DNA of 64,000 bases from Streptomyces candidus (GCF_014207445.1 NZ_JACHEM010000006.1:62001-126000), one strand, 5' to 3'; shown: positions 8,367 to 16,695, counted from the first letter of the stretch. Translations and numbers: made by a program. Notes: a model not told the origin generated them from the letters alone.

Positions 8367-9248
8367 GTGAGTACCAGCGAGACAAGCGTGCGGGACGGCC
8401 TTCTGGAGGCTTTGCGCGAGCGGGAGCAGGAGATCGCGGACCGCTGGGTCCGGCTCCAGCTGGAGCAGTCGACCCTCGACACCGACATGAACGAGCACGA
8501 GCTGCGTGAGGAGGCGGACCTGCTGATCTCCGCGCTCCGCACGGGACTCGCCAGCGACGTGCCCGTGGAGCGGCTGGTGACCTCTCAGCACGAGCTGCGC
8601 AGGACGGTCATAGAACTGTCCCTGCGCCGGGCCCGCGCGGGTGCGACGCCGACGGCCACCTCCCTGGCCGTCCTCTCCCTCAAGGAGGTGCTCCTGGAGG
8701 CGATGCAGCACACCACCCGGGACACCGCCGAGCTGTTCTCCGCCGCCGTGCTGGTGAACCGGCTGCTGGACGCGGCGGGGGCGCTGTCCTTCGAGACGTA
8801 CGTCGAGGGCCGCGAGGAGATCATCCAGCGGCAGTCGCGGCAGCTGATGGAACTCTCCACCCCGGTCGTACGGCTGTGGCACCACGTCCTGGCCGTGCCG
8901 CTGATCGGCACGCTGGACACCGCCCGCACCCAGGTGGTGATGGAGAACCTGCTCCAGGGCATCCAGGACCACGAGGCGAAGGTCGCCATCATCGACATCA
9001 CCGGCGTCCCGGCCGTGGACACCGCCGTCGCGCAGCACCTGATGCACACGGTGAACGCGGTACGGCTGATGGGCGCGGACTGTGTGATCTCCGGCATCCG
9101 GCCGCCCATCGCGCAGACCATCGCCCAGCTCGGCATCGACCTGTCCACCATCCTGACCCGGGCGACGCTCGCCGACGCGCTGGCCGCCGCGGTACACCTC
9201 ACCGACCAGCCCTCGGTCTCCGGCTCGTACTCACCGGCGGGCCCATGA
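8367..9248 (+). CDS. rsbR: RsbR-type stressosome protein (N-terminal sensor domain plus STAS)
   Basis: This 293-residue protein has an all-helical N-terminal domain (about 10-155, RsbRD-like) and a C-terminal STAS domain (about 165-285). Thr185 (GTLDTART) and Thr219 (GVPAVDTAVA) correspond to the two kinase-target threonines of Bacillus RsbR and keep their 34-residue spacing. In that system RsbR and RsbS form the stressosome core that holds RsbT until stress. Tandem GTGs at 8361 and 8367 are possible starts; the GAGAGG at 8355-8360 favours 8367. It is first gene of the operon and its stop overlaps the next start (ATGA). Confidence 0.85.
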   Translation: MSTSETSVRDGLLEALREREQEIADRWVRLQLEQSTLDTDMNEHELREEADLLISALRTGLASDVPVERLVTSQHELRRTVIELSLRRARAGATPTATSLAVLSLKEVLLEAMQHTTRDTAELFSAAVLVNRLLDAAGALSFETYVEGREEIIQRQSRQLMELSTPVVRLWHHVLAVPLIGTLDTARTQVVMENLLQGIQDHEAKVAIIDITGVPAVDTAVAQHLMHTVNAVRLMGADCVISGIRPPIAQTIAQLGIDLSTILTRATLADALAAAVHLTDQPSVSGSYSPAGP

Positions 9249-9706
9249 ACGGCCCCCTGAGCGCGCCGGGCGCCCCCGCCGGATCATCGCCCCCGCCGCC
9301 GGTCCCGCAACCGGCCGGCGTGCCGATCCTGCGGCTCGGCGACGTCCTGGTCACCGGGCTTCTCAACGAGCTGGACGACAAGTCGGCCGTCGCCTTCACC
9401 GAGGAGCTGACGACACGGATCGTGGGCGACGCGGCTCGTGGCGTCCTGATCGACATCTCGCGGCTGGAGGTCATCGACTCGTTCGTGGCCCGCACGCTGA
9501 TGGAACTCACCACCATGGCAAGGCTGTTGGGCGCCCGGGTGATCGTGGCGGGCATGCGGCCCGCGGTGGCGATCACACTGGTCGAACTCGGCCTCCAGCT
9601 GACCGGAGTGGAGACGGCGCTCAACGCGGAAGCGGGCCTTCTCGCGCTGGGCTGGCAGCAGATGCCCCGGCCTTCCGGGGAGGCCCCACGTGACTCTCTA
9701 CGATGA
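9245..9706 (+). CDS. rsbS: RsbS-type STAS-domain stressosome scaffold
   Basis: This 153-residue protein is mostly one STAS domain (about 27-130) behind a Pro/Ala-rich N-terminal tail of about 25 residues that Bacillus RsbS lacks. Ser79 in the motif VIDSFVARTL matches the phosphorylated Ser of RsbS, the site where RsbT acts as kinase. In the known mechanism, phosphorylated RsbS releases RsbT to activate the RsbU phosphatase. Its ATG overlaps the RsbR stop by 4 bp and the gene overlaps rsbT by 17 bp, which indicates translational coupling and roughly fixed stoichiometry. Confidence 0.87.
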   Translation: MNGPLSAPGAPAGSSPPPPVPQPAGVPILRLGDVLVTGLLNELDDKSAVAFTEELTTRIVGDAARGVLIDISRLEVIDSFVARTLMELTTMARLLGARVIVAGMRPAVAITLVELGLQLTGVETALNAEAGLLALGWQQMPRPSGEAPRDSLR

Positions 9707-10169
9707 ACAGCTGACCCGCAGCGCGGGACTGGGCCCGCAACGAAGCCCGGTCCGGGCCGGCTCCGCGACGTACTCCGTCTCCTCCGAGGAGGATCTGCTG
9801 ACGGTCCGTCACGCGGTGCGGGCGGCCACCGTGGAGGCCGGTTTCGGCCTGGTGGACCAGACCCGCATCGTCACCGCGGCGAGCGAGCTGGCCCGCAACG
9901 CCTACATCCACGGCGGTGGCGGCAGCCTGACCATCGAGCAGCTGCGCCAGCCGCCGCAGCAGGGCGGCCGGCGCGGGCTGCGGCTGACCGTGCGCGACGA
10001 GGGGCCCGGCATCCCGGACCTGGAGTCGGCCCTCACGGACGGTTTCACGACCGGTGCCGGACTCGGGCACGGCCTCGGCGGTGCGCAGCGGCTGATGCAC
10101 GAGTTCTCGGTGCACAGCACCACGGGCGAGGGGACCACGGTCGTCGTCACCCGGTGGAACGGCCGCTGA
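9690..10169 (+). CDS. rsbT: RsbT-type serine/threonine kinase (GHKL ATPase)
   Basis: This is a 159-residue HATPase_c protein. It shows the N-box SELARNAYIHGGG (Asn70), the G1 box DEGPGIPDL (Asp103) and the glycine-rich lid GAGLGHGLGG. These are diagnostic of RsbT, the switch kinase that phosphorylates RsbR and RsbS and, once free, activates an RsbU phosphatase. The GTG start at 9690 lies inside rsbS. The stop codon overlaps the next gene's ATG by one base (10169). An N-terminal extension of about 25 residues relative to the domain is of unknown role. Confidence 0.88.
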   Translation: MTLYDEQLTRSAGLGPQRSPVRAGSATYSVSSEEDLLTVRHAVRAATVEAGFGLVDQTRIVTAASELARNAYIHGGGGSLTIEQLRQPPQQGGRRGLRLTVRDEGPGIPDLESALTDGFTTGAGLGHGLGGAQRLMHEFSVHSTTGEGTTVVVTRWNGR

Positions 10170-11314
10170 TGTCCGTCACCCCGCAGCCGGCCGGCAGCCC
10201 GCCGGGCCCTCCGCCGACGGTCGCCGCGCGCATCCGGATCGACCACTACAGCGCGGTCCACCTGGCGGCGGCGACGGCCCGGCAGATCGCGTTGGACAGC
10301 GGCCTGCCCGGAGCCCTGCCGGACCGGGCCGCGGTCCTGGCGAGCGAACTGGCCAGCAACATCGCCAAGCACGCGCAGGAGGGCTCGGTGTTCGTCCAGT
10401 CGCTGCCACTGCGGCCGGGAGTGGAGATCCTGGCGTCCGACCGGGGTCCGGGCATCCCGGACCTGGAGGCGGCCTTCACCGACGGCTGGACGACCACGAA
10501 CACCCTCGGTTCGGGGCTCGGCGCGGTCCGCCGCATCGCGTCCGAGTTCACCCTCCGGACGAATCCGGGCACGGGCACCGTGATCTGCGCCCGGCTCACC
10601 GCGCCCGGGGCGCCGGCCGCCCGGGGCCCGGATCTGGCCGCCCTGTGCCTGCCCCGGGAGAGCGAGGACAGCTGCGGCGACGGCTGGGCCGTCTCCGACA
10701 CCGGCGACGTTGCCACGGACCTGCCGCAGCGCACCGTGGTGGTGGTGGACGGCCTCGGGCACGGCCCGCCCGCCGCGGAGGCCGCCGACACGGCGCTGCG
10801 CGCGTTCCGCCGCGACCCGGACCTTCCGCTGCCCGCCCTGATGACCTCCCTGCACAAGTCGCTGCGGCGCACCCGCGGGGCGGCCGTGGGACTGCTGCGG
10901 CTGCGGCCCGACGGGCACGCCGACCACTGCTCGGTGGGCAACGTGCGGGCCCAGGCGGTCGGGTTCGACGGGGTGCGCTCGCGCCTCTCCGGCCAGCCGG
11001 GGGTGGTCGGCTGGAACATGCCGCTGCCCCGCGTGCAGCGGATCCCCGTCCCGCCCGGCTCCCTGCTCGTCCTGCACAGCGACGGTGTCGACCCCCGGTG
11101 GACGCACGATCCGACCCGCTTCCTGCTGCGGCTGCCGCCGCCCCTGCTGGTGGCGTCGCTGGCGCACGACTTCCGGCGCAGCCGCGACGACGCGACCGTG
11201 CTCGCCACCGGCGCCCTGGTTCCGCCGCCGGACGCGCGGCCGGGCGGGGGCAGCCGCACCGGCTCCCCGCTGCCGGGCAGCCCTGAGCCGAGCAGCCCGA
11301 AGAGAGACGCATGA
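10169..11314 (+). CDS. RsbX-like fusion: GHKL ATPase domain plus SpoIIE/PP2C phosphatase
   Basis: In this 381-residue two-domain protein, residues 20-145 form an RsbT-like ATPase with N-box SELASNIAKHA (Asn64) and G1 box DRGPGIPDLE (Asp91). Residues 160-355 form a PP2C/SpoIIE phosphatase with metal-binding Asp171 (CGDGW) and Asp194 (VVDGLGHG). Bacillus RsbX, the phosphatase that resets phospho-RsbS and phospho-RsbR, has only the second part, so here kinase-like and phosphatase modules are fused. The ATG at 10169 overlaps the rsbT stop and fits coupling. The 3' end overlaps the next gene by 4 bp. A reset role is inferred from domain type and position. Confidence 0.8.
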   Translation: MSVTPQPAGSPPGPPPTVAARIRIDHYSAVHLAAATARQIALDSGLPGALPDRAAVLASELASNIAKHAQEGSVFVQSLPLRPGVEILASDRGPGIPDLEAAFTDGWTTTNTLGSGLGAVRRIASEFTLRTNPGTGTVICARLTAPGAPAARGPDLAALCLPRESEDSCGDGWAVSDTGDVATDLPQRTVVVVDGLGHGPPAAEAADTALRAFRRDPDLPLPALMTSLHKSLRRTRGAAVGLLRLRPDGHADHCSVGNVRAQAVGFDGVRSRLSGQPGVVGWNMPLPRVQRIPVPPGSLLVLHSDGVDPRWTHDPTRFLLRLPPPLLVASLAHDFRRSRDDATVLATGALVPPPDARPGGGSRTGSPLPGSPEPSSPKRDA

Positions 11315-12576
11315 TCCCCCACAGCACCACCCACCACACCCTCCCCGGGTTGCGCAACGCCCTGCGGCGTCTCGCGCACCAGCTGCGGCTGCCGGTCGAG
11401 CTGCGGGCCCGGCTCGCTCTCGCGGTGTCCCAGGTGGCCGCCGGGGAACTGGGCGCGGGCCGGGCGGTGTCCCTGCACGCCTGCCGGGAGACCGATCCCG
11501 ACACCGGGCGGCCCGTGCTGGCCATAAGACTGCGCACCCCCCTCGCCCCGCGCCCGCCCGCGCTCAGGAACCTCCCGCTGCCCGCCGAGCGGACCCCGGG
11601 CGCGGCGGCTCTCTGGCGCCTCCCCCCACCGGACCAGGAGCAGAACGACGTGCACGTGCAGACGCCCACGGTGGCGGACAACGGCCGGGGCCCCGACGTG
11701 GCCGACCTCCTGGAGGAGGAGCTGCGCGCCGCCGTCGCCCGCGCCGACGCACTCGCCCAGGACCGCGAGCGGCTCAAGGACGAACTGGCCGAGACCAACA
11801 GCGGCGTCCTCGCCCTGTACGTCCAACTCGACGAGCGCGACGAGCAGTTGCGGCGCGCGCACGGTCAGATGCTGCGCGAGCTGGAGGACGCCCTGCGCCC
11901 TGCCCCGGTGCGTGTGCCCGGCCTGGAGATGGCGGTGCACTACGAGCCGGCCGGGACCGACGCCCCGACCGGCGGCGACCTCTACGACTGGTTCCTGCTG
12001 CCCGACGGCCGGGTCCACATCACGCTGGTGGACGCCCTGGGGCACGGTGTGACCAGTACCCGCAGCGCTCTCAACGTCACGCACGCCGTACGGACCCTGG
12101 CCCTGGAGGGCCACCCGATGGACTCGATCGTGGAGCGCACAGACGAGATCCTGCTGCCCTTCGACCGCGAGCTGATGGCGACCGTGCTGCTCGCCCGGAT
12201 CAACCCGCGGAGCGGCGCCCTCAAGCTCGCGAACGGCTCCCACCCGCCGGCCCTGCTGGTGCGGGAGAACGGCGAGGCGGAGTACCTGGAGGTGCGTGGC
12301 CGCGGCATCGGCTACCCGCTGCCGGGCAGTGAGCAAGTGCTGTACGACCAGCTGGCCCCGGGAGACCTGCTGGTGCTGTACACCGACGGGCTGACCGAGA
12401 GCAGACGCGACCCCCGCGAGGGCGAGCAGCGGCTTCTGGAGGCGGCCCGCCGTCACCGGCACCTGCCGATAGAGAAGATCCCCGGCGCCATCGCCGCCGA
12501 CATGCACACCGTCATCCTGCACCCGGACGACACCGTGGCACTGACCGTACGCAGAACACACGAGGACGTCTCATGA
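11311..12576 (+). CDS. RsbU-like SpoIIE/PP2C phosphatase with coiled coil
   Basis: In this 421-residue protein, residues 1-75 resemble a decayed GHKL ATPase: where an N-box is expected it reads VSQVAAGELGAG, without the essential Asn. A Pro-rich linker and a long heptad-rich helix (about 131-195) follow, then the SpoIIE phosphatase domain (about 200-415) with metal ligands Asp223 (GGDLYDW) and Asp241 (LVDALGHG) and a C-terminal HPDDTVALTVR. In the partner-switch scheme it should dephosphorylate the RsbV anti-anti-sigma factor encoded next. The coiled coil is where RsbT-type activators would be expected to bind (inference). It overlaps both neighbours by 4 bp. Confidence 0.82.
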   Translation: MIPHSTTHHTLPGLRNALRRLAHQLRLPVELRARLALAVSQVAAGELGAGRAVSLHACRETDPDTGRPVLAIRLRTPLAPRPPALRNLPLPAERTPGAAALWRLPPPDQEQNDVHVQTPTVADNGRGPDVADLLEEELRAAVARADALAQDRERLKDELAETNSGVLALYVQLDERDEQLRRAHGQMLRELEDALRPAPVRVPGLEMAVHYEPAGTDAPTGGDLYDWFLLPDGRVHITLVDALGHGVTSTRSALNVTHAVRTLALEGHPMDSIVERTDEILLPFDRELMATVLLARINPRSGALKLANGSHPPALLVRENGEAEYLEVRGRGIGYPLPGSEQVLYDQLAPGDLLVLYTDGLTESRRDPREGEQRLLEAARRHRHLPIEKIPGAIAADMHTVILHPDDTVALTVRRTHEDVS

Positions 12577-12944
12577 GCCGCGACCGAGGCCTCGACAACG
12601 AACTCACCGTGGACGTGACCGAGGGGCCCGCCGGGGTGGTGCTCGCCATCGGCGGCGATCTCGACTTCGACAACTCGCCCGAGCTGCGCAGCGTGATCGG
12701 CCGGCTCGCCCTGTCCCCCGGACGGCTGCTGGTGCTCGACCTGTCCGGACTGACCTTCTTCGACTCCAGCGGGATCACGATGCTGGTCATCGCCCGGAAG
12801 GTGGCGCTGGCGGCGGGGGCGGACGTCGCGGTGAGCGGGGTGGGGCCGATGGTGGCGAAGATATTCCACATCACCGGGCTCGACATGGTCTTCCGGTCCT
12901 ATCCCGACCCCTCGGCGGCGTTCGCGGCCGCCGCGCAGAACTGA
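12573..12944 (+). CDS. rsbV: RsbV-type STAS anti-anti-sigma factor
   Basis: This 123-residue single STAS protein has the phosphorylatable Ser65 in LTFFDSSGITML, the classic SpoIIAA/RsbV motif. Unphosphorylated RsbV binds the anti-sigma kinase and frees the sigma factor; the kinase inactivates it and an RsbU phosphatase restores it. The gene overlaps the phosphatase gene by 4 bp (ATGA) and lies 49 bp before the anti-sigma-type ATPase gene. It is the link between the stressosome output and the sigma factor on the opposite strand. Confidence 0.88.
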   Translation: MSRDRGLDNELTVDVTEGPAGVVLAIGGDLDFDNSPELRSVIGRLALSPGRLLVLDLSGLTFFDSSGITMLVIARKVALAAGADVAVSGVGPMVAKIFHITGLDMVFRSYPDPSAAFAAAAQN

Positions 12945-12993
12945 ACGGGTGGGAGGCCGGTGGGACGGTGAACTCGGGGTACGCGGGTGATTG

Positions 12994-13395
12994 ATGACTG
13001 AGGAGCCGCCCGTGGTTGTCCTGGATTCTCCGCAGGGAGCAAACGAAGACAGCGCCTCCGCGAGGGAGACCGCTGCCGCCTATCTGACCCAGCACTGCGC
13101 CTGGGCCGATCTCGACGCCGTACTGCTGGTGGTGAGCGAGCTGGTCACCAATGCCGTCCGGCACACCTCCGGCTGGTGGCGGCTGAGACTGCGTGCCGGG
13201 CACGAGCGCCTGGTGGTCGAGATGGACGACTCCAGCCCTCAGCCGCCGGTGCCCCGCGAACCGGACTTCGCCGGCGGCGGAGGCTTCGGCTGGCACATGG
13301 TGCAACGGCTGGCCGGTCAGGTGGAGGTGCGACCGCTGCCGGAGGGCAAGCGGGTACGAGCCACCTGGCTGCGCTCGGCCGTCGGCCAGTGCTGA
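12994..13395 (+). CDS. RsbW-like anti-sigma factor (HATPase_c_2 serine kinase)
   Basis: This is a 133-residue GHKL protein of the streptomycete anti-sigma type. The N-box is SELVTNAVRHT (Asn53), the acidic G1-like segment is VVEMDDSS (about 74-81) and GGGGFGWHMVQRLA is the lid. Expected role: bind and hold the SigB/SigF-family sigma factor and phosphorylate RsbV. The ATG at 12994 is preferred to a TTG 3 bp earlier, with a weak GGGTGAT upstream. It ends the plus-strand array and faces the sigma gene across a shared terminator. The cognate pairing is inferred from adjacency; streptomycetes encode many paralogues. Confidence 0.82.
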   Translation: MTEEPPVVVLDSPQGANEDSASARETAAAYLTQHCAWADLDAVLLVVSELVTNAVRHTSGWWRLRLRAGHERLVVEMDDSSPQPPVPREPDFAGGGGFGWHMVQRLAGQVEVRPLPEGKRVRATWLRSAVGQC

Positions 13396-13410
13396 GGTGC
13401 CCGGGACCGC

Positions 13411-13459
13411 ACGTACGAGAGTCCGGCCCCCCCGAGGGGGTGGCCGGACTCTCGTACGT
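13411..13459. terminator. Perfect inverted-repeat bidirectional terminator between RsbW-like and sigma genes
   Basis: Arms 13411-13428 and 13442-13459 are exact reverse complements over 18 bp around a 13-nt C/G-rich loop. The hairpin sits between the convergent stops at 13395 and 13476 and can serve both strands. No U-tract is present. Confidence 0.9.
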
Positions 13460-13475
13460 GGAAGCCTGTGACGTC

Positions 13476-14348
13476 TCACTCCTGGGTGAGGAGGCCTTCC
13501 CGCAGCCGCTTGGTGATGCGCGTCAGCAGCCGGGAGACCTGCATCTGGGAGACTCCCAGCTCGGCCCCGATCTGCGACTGCGTCATCTCCGCGCCGTAGC
13601 GCATGCTCAGGATCTGCTTGTCGCGCTCGTCGAGTTCCTCGATGAGCGGCTTCAGCGCCTGCACGTTCTCGACGATCTCCAGGTCGGCGTCGGTGTCGCC
13701 GAGCCGGTCGGCGAGGGTCTGCGAGCCGGACTCCGAGCCGTCGTCGAGCGGGATGTCGATCGAGCCCGCCGTGTACCCGTTGGAGGCGACGAGACCTTCG
13801 ACGATCTCCTCCTCCTCCATGTCGAGGTAGGCGGCCAGCTCGGCGGTGGTCGGCGAGCGGTCGAACTGCTGGAACAGCACGTCGGACGCCTTCGCGAGGT
13901 CTATCCGCAGCTCCTGGAGCCGACGCGGCACGTGCACCGACCAGCTGGTGTCGCGGAAGAACCGCTTGATCTCACCGACGATGCACGGCATCGCGAAGGT
14001 GGCGAACTCCACCTCGCGGGTCAGCTCGAACCGGTCGATGGCCTTGATCAGGCCGATCGTGCCGACCTGGACGATGTCCTCCATCTGGTCGGAGCGGTTG
14101 CGGAAGCGGGTGGCCGCGTACTTCACGAGCGCCAGGTTCAGCTCGATCAGCGTGTTGCGGGCGTACTGGTACTCGTGCGTGCCCTCCTCAAGGACGGCGA
14201 GCCGGGCGAAGAAAAGCCTCGACAGCTCCCTCGCGTCCTTCGGGGCTACCTCCGACGGGTTCTCCACCACCGGAAGTCCCAGCTCGGCCTGTTCGGCCGC
14301 GGACGTCTCCAGCGTGGCTCCAGTCGGGACTGCGGTCGCCATGGACAC
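13476..14348 (-). CDS. RNA polymerase sigma factor, SigB/SigF/SigG family (group 3)
   Basis: This 290-residue protein has regions 2-4. Region 2 spans about 60-135 with ALVKYAATRF and the core-binding VQVGTIGLIKAIDRF. VEFATFAMPCIVGEIKRFFRD and VPRRLQELR mark the -10 recognition end. Region 3 spans about 150-215, and region 4 about 230-285 ends in a helix-turn-helix (MTQSQIGAELGVSQMQVSRLLTRI). Family members direct stress and development genes and are controlled by RsbW-type anti-sigma factors, which fits the facing locus. The GTG at 14348 has GGGGAGGA 4 bases upstream; ATG 14342 is an alternative. Which paralogue (sigB/F/G/L/M/N) it is cannot be settled here. Confidence 0.9.
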   Translation of the reverse strand: MSMATAVPTGATLETSAAEQAELGLPVVENPSEVAPKDARELSRLFFARLAVLEEGTHEYQYARNTLIELNLALVKYAATRFRNRSDQMEDIVQVGTIGLIKAIDRFELTREVEFATFAMPCIVGEIKRFFRDTSWSVHVPRRLQELRIDLAKASDVLFQQFDRSPTTAELAAYLDMEEEEIVEGLVASNGYTAGSIDIPLDDGSESGSQTLADRLGDTDADLEIVENVQALKPLIEELDERDKQILSMRYGAEMTQSQIGAELGVSQMQVSRLLTRITKRLREGLLTQE

Positions 14349-14487
14349 GGTGTCCTCCCCTTCATTGACATATCAGCGCAAGGGCGCGTGTACCCGCAAG
14401 GCCGCAGGACATTCGTGTTCACGCACCGCGAATTTATTCCACACCGGTTTCGCTGCGCGGCTTACCGGCTCTCCCCTTCCTCGATCA

Positions 14488-16023
14488 TCACAAATCCGGC
14501 ACAACCCCCCGGGACACCAGTCTCCCACCGGAAAAGCACAATCGGTACGCCTCGTCCGACATCAATCGCGTGTGGAAGTACGCGCACTGCGCACCCGGTG
14601 GCTCCTCCGGCGCGCCTTCGGGCGCCCCGTCCCGGTCGAACACCGGTAGCCGCTCGGCCACTTCTTCCCTCGTCTCCCCCACCCGCAGCCCGTCGAACCC
14701 CTCCCGGTCCAGAACCGACAGGGCGGAGCTGGTCAACGAGACGGGGAGGAGCACGACGCAGATCCCGGCCAGCACCGCGAGCGGGGCGAGCACGGCCTGC
14801 CTGCCGCTGCGCCGCACCCGCTTCCGGGCCCGCTGCAACTCCCGTACGGACAGTGAGTCCTCGACGGCCCCCCGCTCCCGCGCCACGGCCCCCTCCACCG
14901 CCGGCAGCCGGGCGTGCACCTCGAACCCGCCGTCCGCCACGGCGCCGGCCCGCAGGGTGCCGCCCGCGAGCCGTACCCGCTCGTCCAGCCCGACGAGGCC
15001 GGCGCCCCCGGAGGCGAGCCCGGGGGACGGGGCGCCGCTGCCCGCGGGCCCGTTGGCGACCGTGACCCGCAGGGTGTCGCCGTCCCGCGCGGCCTCGACC
15101 CGGATCGGCGCCCCCGGCGCGTGCTTCGCGGCGTTGGTCAGGGCCTCCTGCAGGACCCGGTGCACGGCGGGCCCCACCATGGGCGGCAGCCCGTCCCACT
15201 CGCCCCGTTGCTCCAGTGCGACGTCGAGACCCGAGGACCGGGCCCGTTCGACCACCGCCTCCGGGGTCTCCGCCGCGCCCTGCACCGTGCCGTCCACAGC
15301 CTCGTCCGTGCGCAGGACGCCGATGATCTCGCGCAGCCGCCCCGTCGCGTCGGCGGCGGCCTCGCGCAGTTCCCCGACGGCTGCCTGTTGCCGGGCGTCC
15401 AGGGAGCGGTCCACCTCAAGGGCCGCCGCCCGTACGGCGAGCAGGGTCAGGTCGTGGCCGAGGGAGTCGTGCATGTCGCTCGCGATGCGGGCCCGCTCAC
15501 GCATCCGCGTCCGGTCGGCGACTGCCCGCTGCTCGCGCTCCATGCGGTCGGCGAGCCGCCAGCCGGACCGGACGAGTTCGGCGTACTGCCGCCACCAGCG
15601 GCCCAGCAGCCACGGCAGTCCCACCGTGAGCAACAGCATGAGCAGCTGCGAGGGCCAGGACCACAGGTCACGCCCCAGCACGCACACCGGCAGGCCGGCT
15701 GCCGCCGTCGCCCCGAAGAATCGCGCCGCCGCCCGGACCTCCCCCGCCCGCACCCCGGCGAGGAAGGCGAAAGCGGTCAGCGCGGGCAGGAACGGCAGCG
15801 TGAGCAGCTCGACGTCGTGGGCGAGGTTCAGCGCCAACGGCACGACCAGTACGCCCAGCGGCCACCGCCTGGCCGCCGCCACCGCAAGGGCGAGCAGCGG
15901 AACGCCGACGGCCGCCATCAGGGCCGCCCTGCCGCGCAGGGCGTCGGCGGCCATGACCGGCGGCGCGCTCACCGCGAGCCACAGCCCCAGGTCGTACCAG
16001 CGGGCTCGCACTCTGTCGTCCAT
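14488..16023 (-). CDS. Two-component sensor histidine kinase (HisKA_3) with extra C-terminal membrane/SmpA-like domain
   Basis: This 511-residue kinase has about four to five N-terminal membrane helices (about 10-140) and a HisKA_3 dimerisation/phosphoacceptor segment with His185 in ASDMHDSLGHD. The HATPase domain carries N-box Asn297 (ALTNAAKHAPG) and GAGLVGLDERV. Unusually, after the ATPase domain a basic stretch leads to another hydrophobic helix (about 411-433) and a 75-residue tail. That tail contains GLRVGETREEVAERLP, reminiscent of SmpA/OmlA-type folds, and Cys480/Cys496. With the helix spanning, the tail would be extracytoplasmic. The start ATG at 16021-16023 replaces a longer reading frame. 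Its response-regulator neighbour is 5'-truncated. Confidence 0.85.
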   Translation of the reverse strand: MDDRVRARWYDLGLWLAVSAPPVMAADALRGRAALMAAVGVPLLALAVAAARRWPLGVLVVPLALNLAHDVELLTLPFLPALTAFAFLAGVRAGEVRAAARFFGATAAAGLPVCVLGRDLWSWPSQLLMLLLTVGLPWLLGRWWRQYAELVRSGWRLADRMEREQRAVADRTRMRERARIASDMHDSLGHDLTLLAVRAAALEVDRSLDARQQAAVGELREAAADATGRLREIIGVLRTDEAVDGTVQGAAETPEAVVERARSSGLDVALEQRGEWDGLPPMVGPAVHRVLQEALTNAAKHAPGAPIRVEAARDGDTLRVTVANGPAGSGAPSPGLASGGAGLVGLDERVRLAGGTLRAGAVADGGFEVHARLPAVEGAVARERGAVEDSLSVRELQRARKRVRRSGRQAVLAPLAVLAGICVVLLPVSLTSSALSVLDREGFDGLRVGETREEVAERLPVFDRDGAPEGAPEEPPGAQCAYFHTRLMSDEAYRLCFSGGRLVSRGVVPDL

Positions 16024-16131
16024 GCGCCCCAGCTTTGCTGATCCTCCGGCCCGCCGCAGCCCACCAAAGCAGCCTCCGGCCGGGCCTGTTGGGGGCACCG
16101 CTGCGGTACGGGCGCTCCGAGGCGCCGGCCC

Positions 16132-16695
16132 TCACGTCTGCGGGACGAGCCCCGCCTCGTACGCCAGGATCGCCGCCTGCACCCGGTTCCGGAAGTCGAG
16201 CCGGGCCAGGATCTGGCTGACGTACGCCTTCACCGTCCCCTCCACCACGTGCAGCCGCCGTGCGATCTCCGCGTTGGAGAGGCCCTCGCCGACCAGTGCG
16301 AGCACCTCGCGTTCCCGTACGGTCAGTCCCTCGATCCGGGCGCGGGCCGTCGCCCGCTTGCCCAACTGTCCCGTCCCGAGGTGGGAAATGACGCGCCGCG
16401 CGACGCTCGGCGAGAGGTACGCGCCGCCCCCGGCGACCGCCTGCACTCCGGCGATCAGCTCGCGGGGGTCGCCGGACTTAAGGACGAATCCGGCGGCCCC
16501 CGAACCGAGCGCGCTCGCGATGTACTCGTCCTCGGAGAACGTCGTGAGCATCATGACGGCGGTCTGCGGCAGCACCCGCCGCAGTTCCTCGGCGGCCCCG
16601 AGCCCGTCCAGTTTGGGCATCCGGATGTCCAGGAGGCAGACCTCGGGGCGGTGGCCCCGCCCCGGTCTCCCCCGCAGGCTACCGGGCGCCCACAC
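16132..16695 (-). pseudogene. 5'-truncated NarL/FixJ-type response regulator
   Basis: The open frame (187 codons from GTG at 16695) begins in the middle of a receiver domain. Homology starts at RPEVCLLDIRMPKLDG, with the phosphorylatable Asp about residue 23 instead of about 54. The later receiver residues (LTTFSED, VLKSGDP) and a complete LuxR-type helix-turn-helix (LTVREREVLALV to VVEGTVKAYVSQIL) are present. Strand 1, the N-terminal acidic pair and helix 1, about 45 residues, are absent. The first 15 residues are Gly/Arg-rich and unlike a receiver. Two terminator hairpins lie immediately upstream, so expression is doubtful. It is either a remnant of the kinase's partner or a DNA-binding-only derivative. 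Confidence 0.75.

Noticed and set aside
12960..12993. GGGGTAC just before the RsbW-like gene, as a sigma-B type -10 element
   Set aside because: No GNNT/GTTT box was found 14-16 bp upstream; GGGTAC is frequent by chance in this composition.
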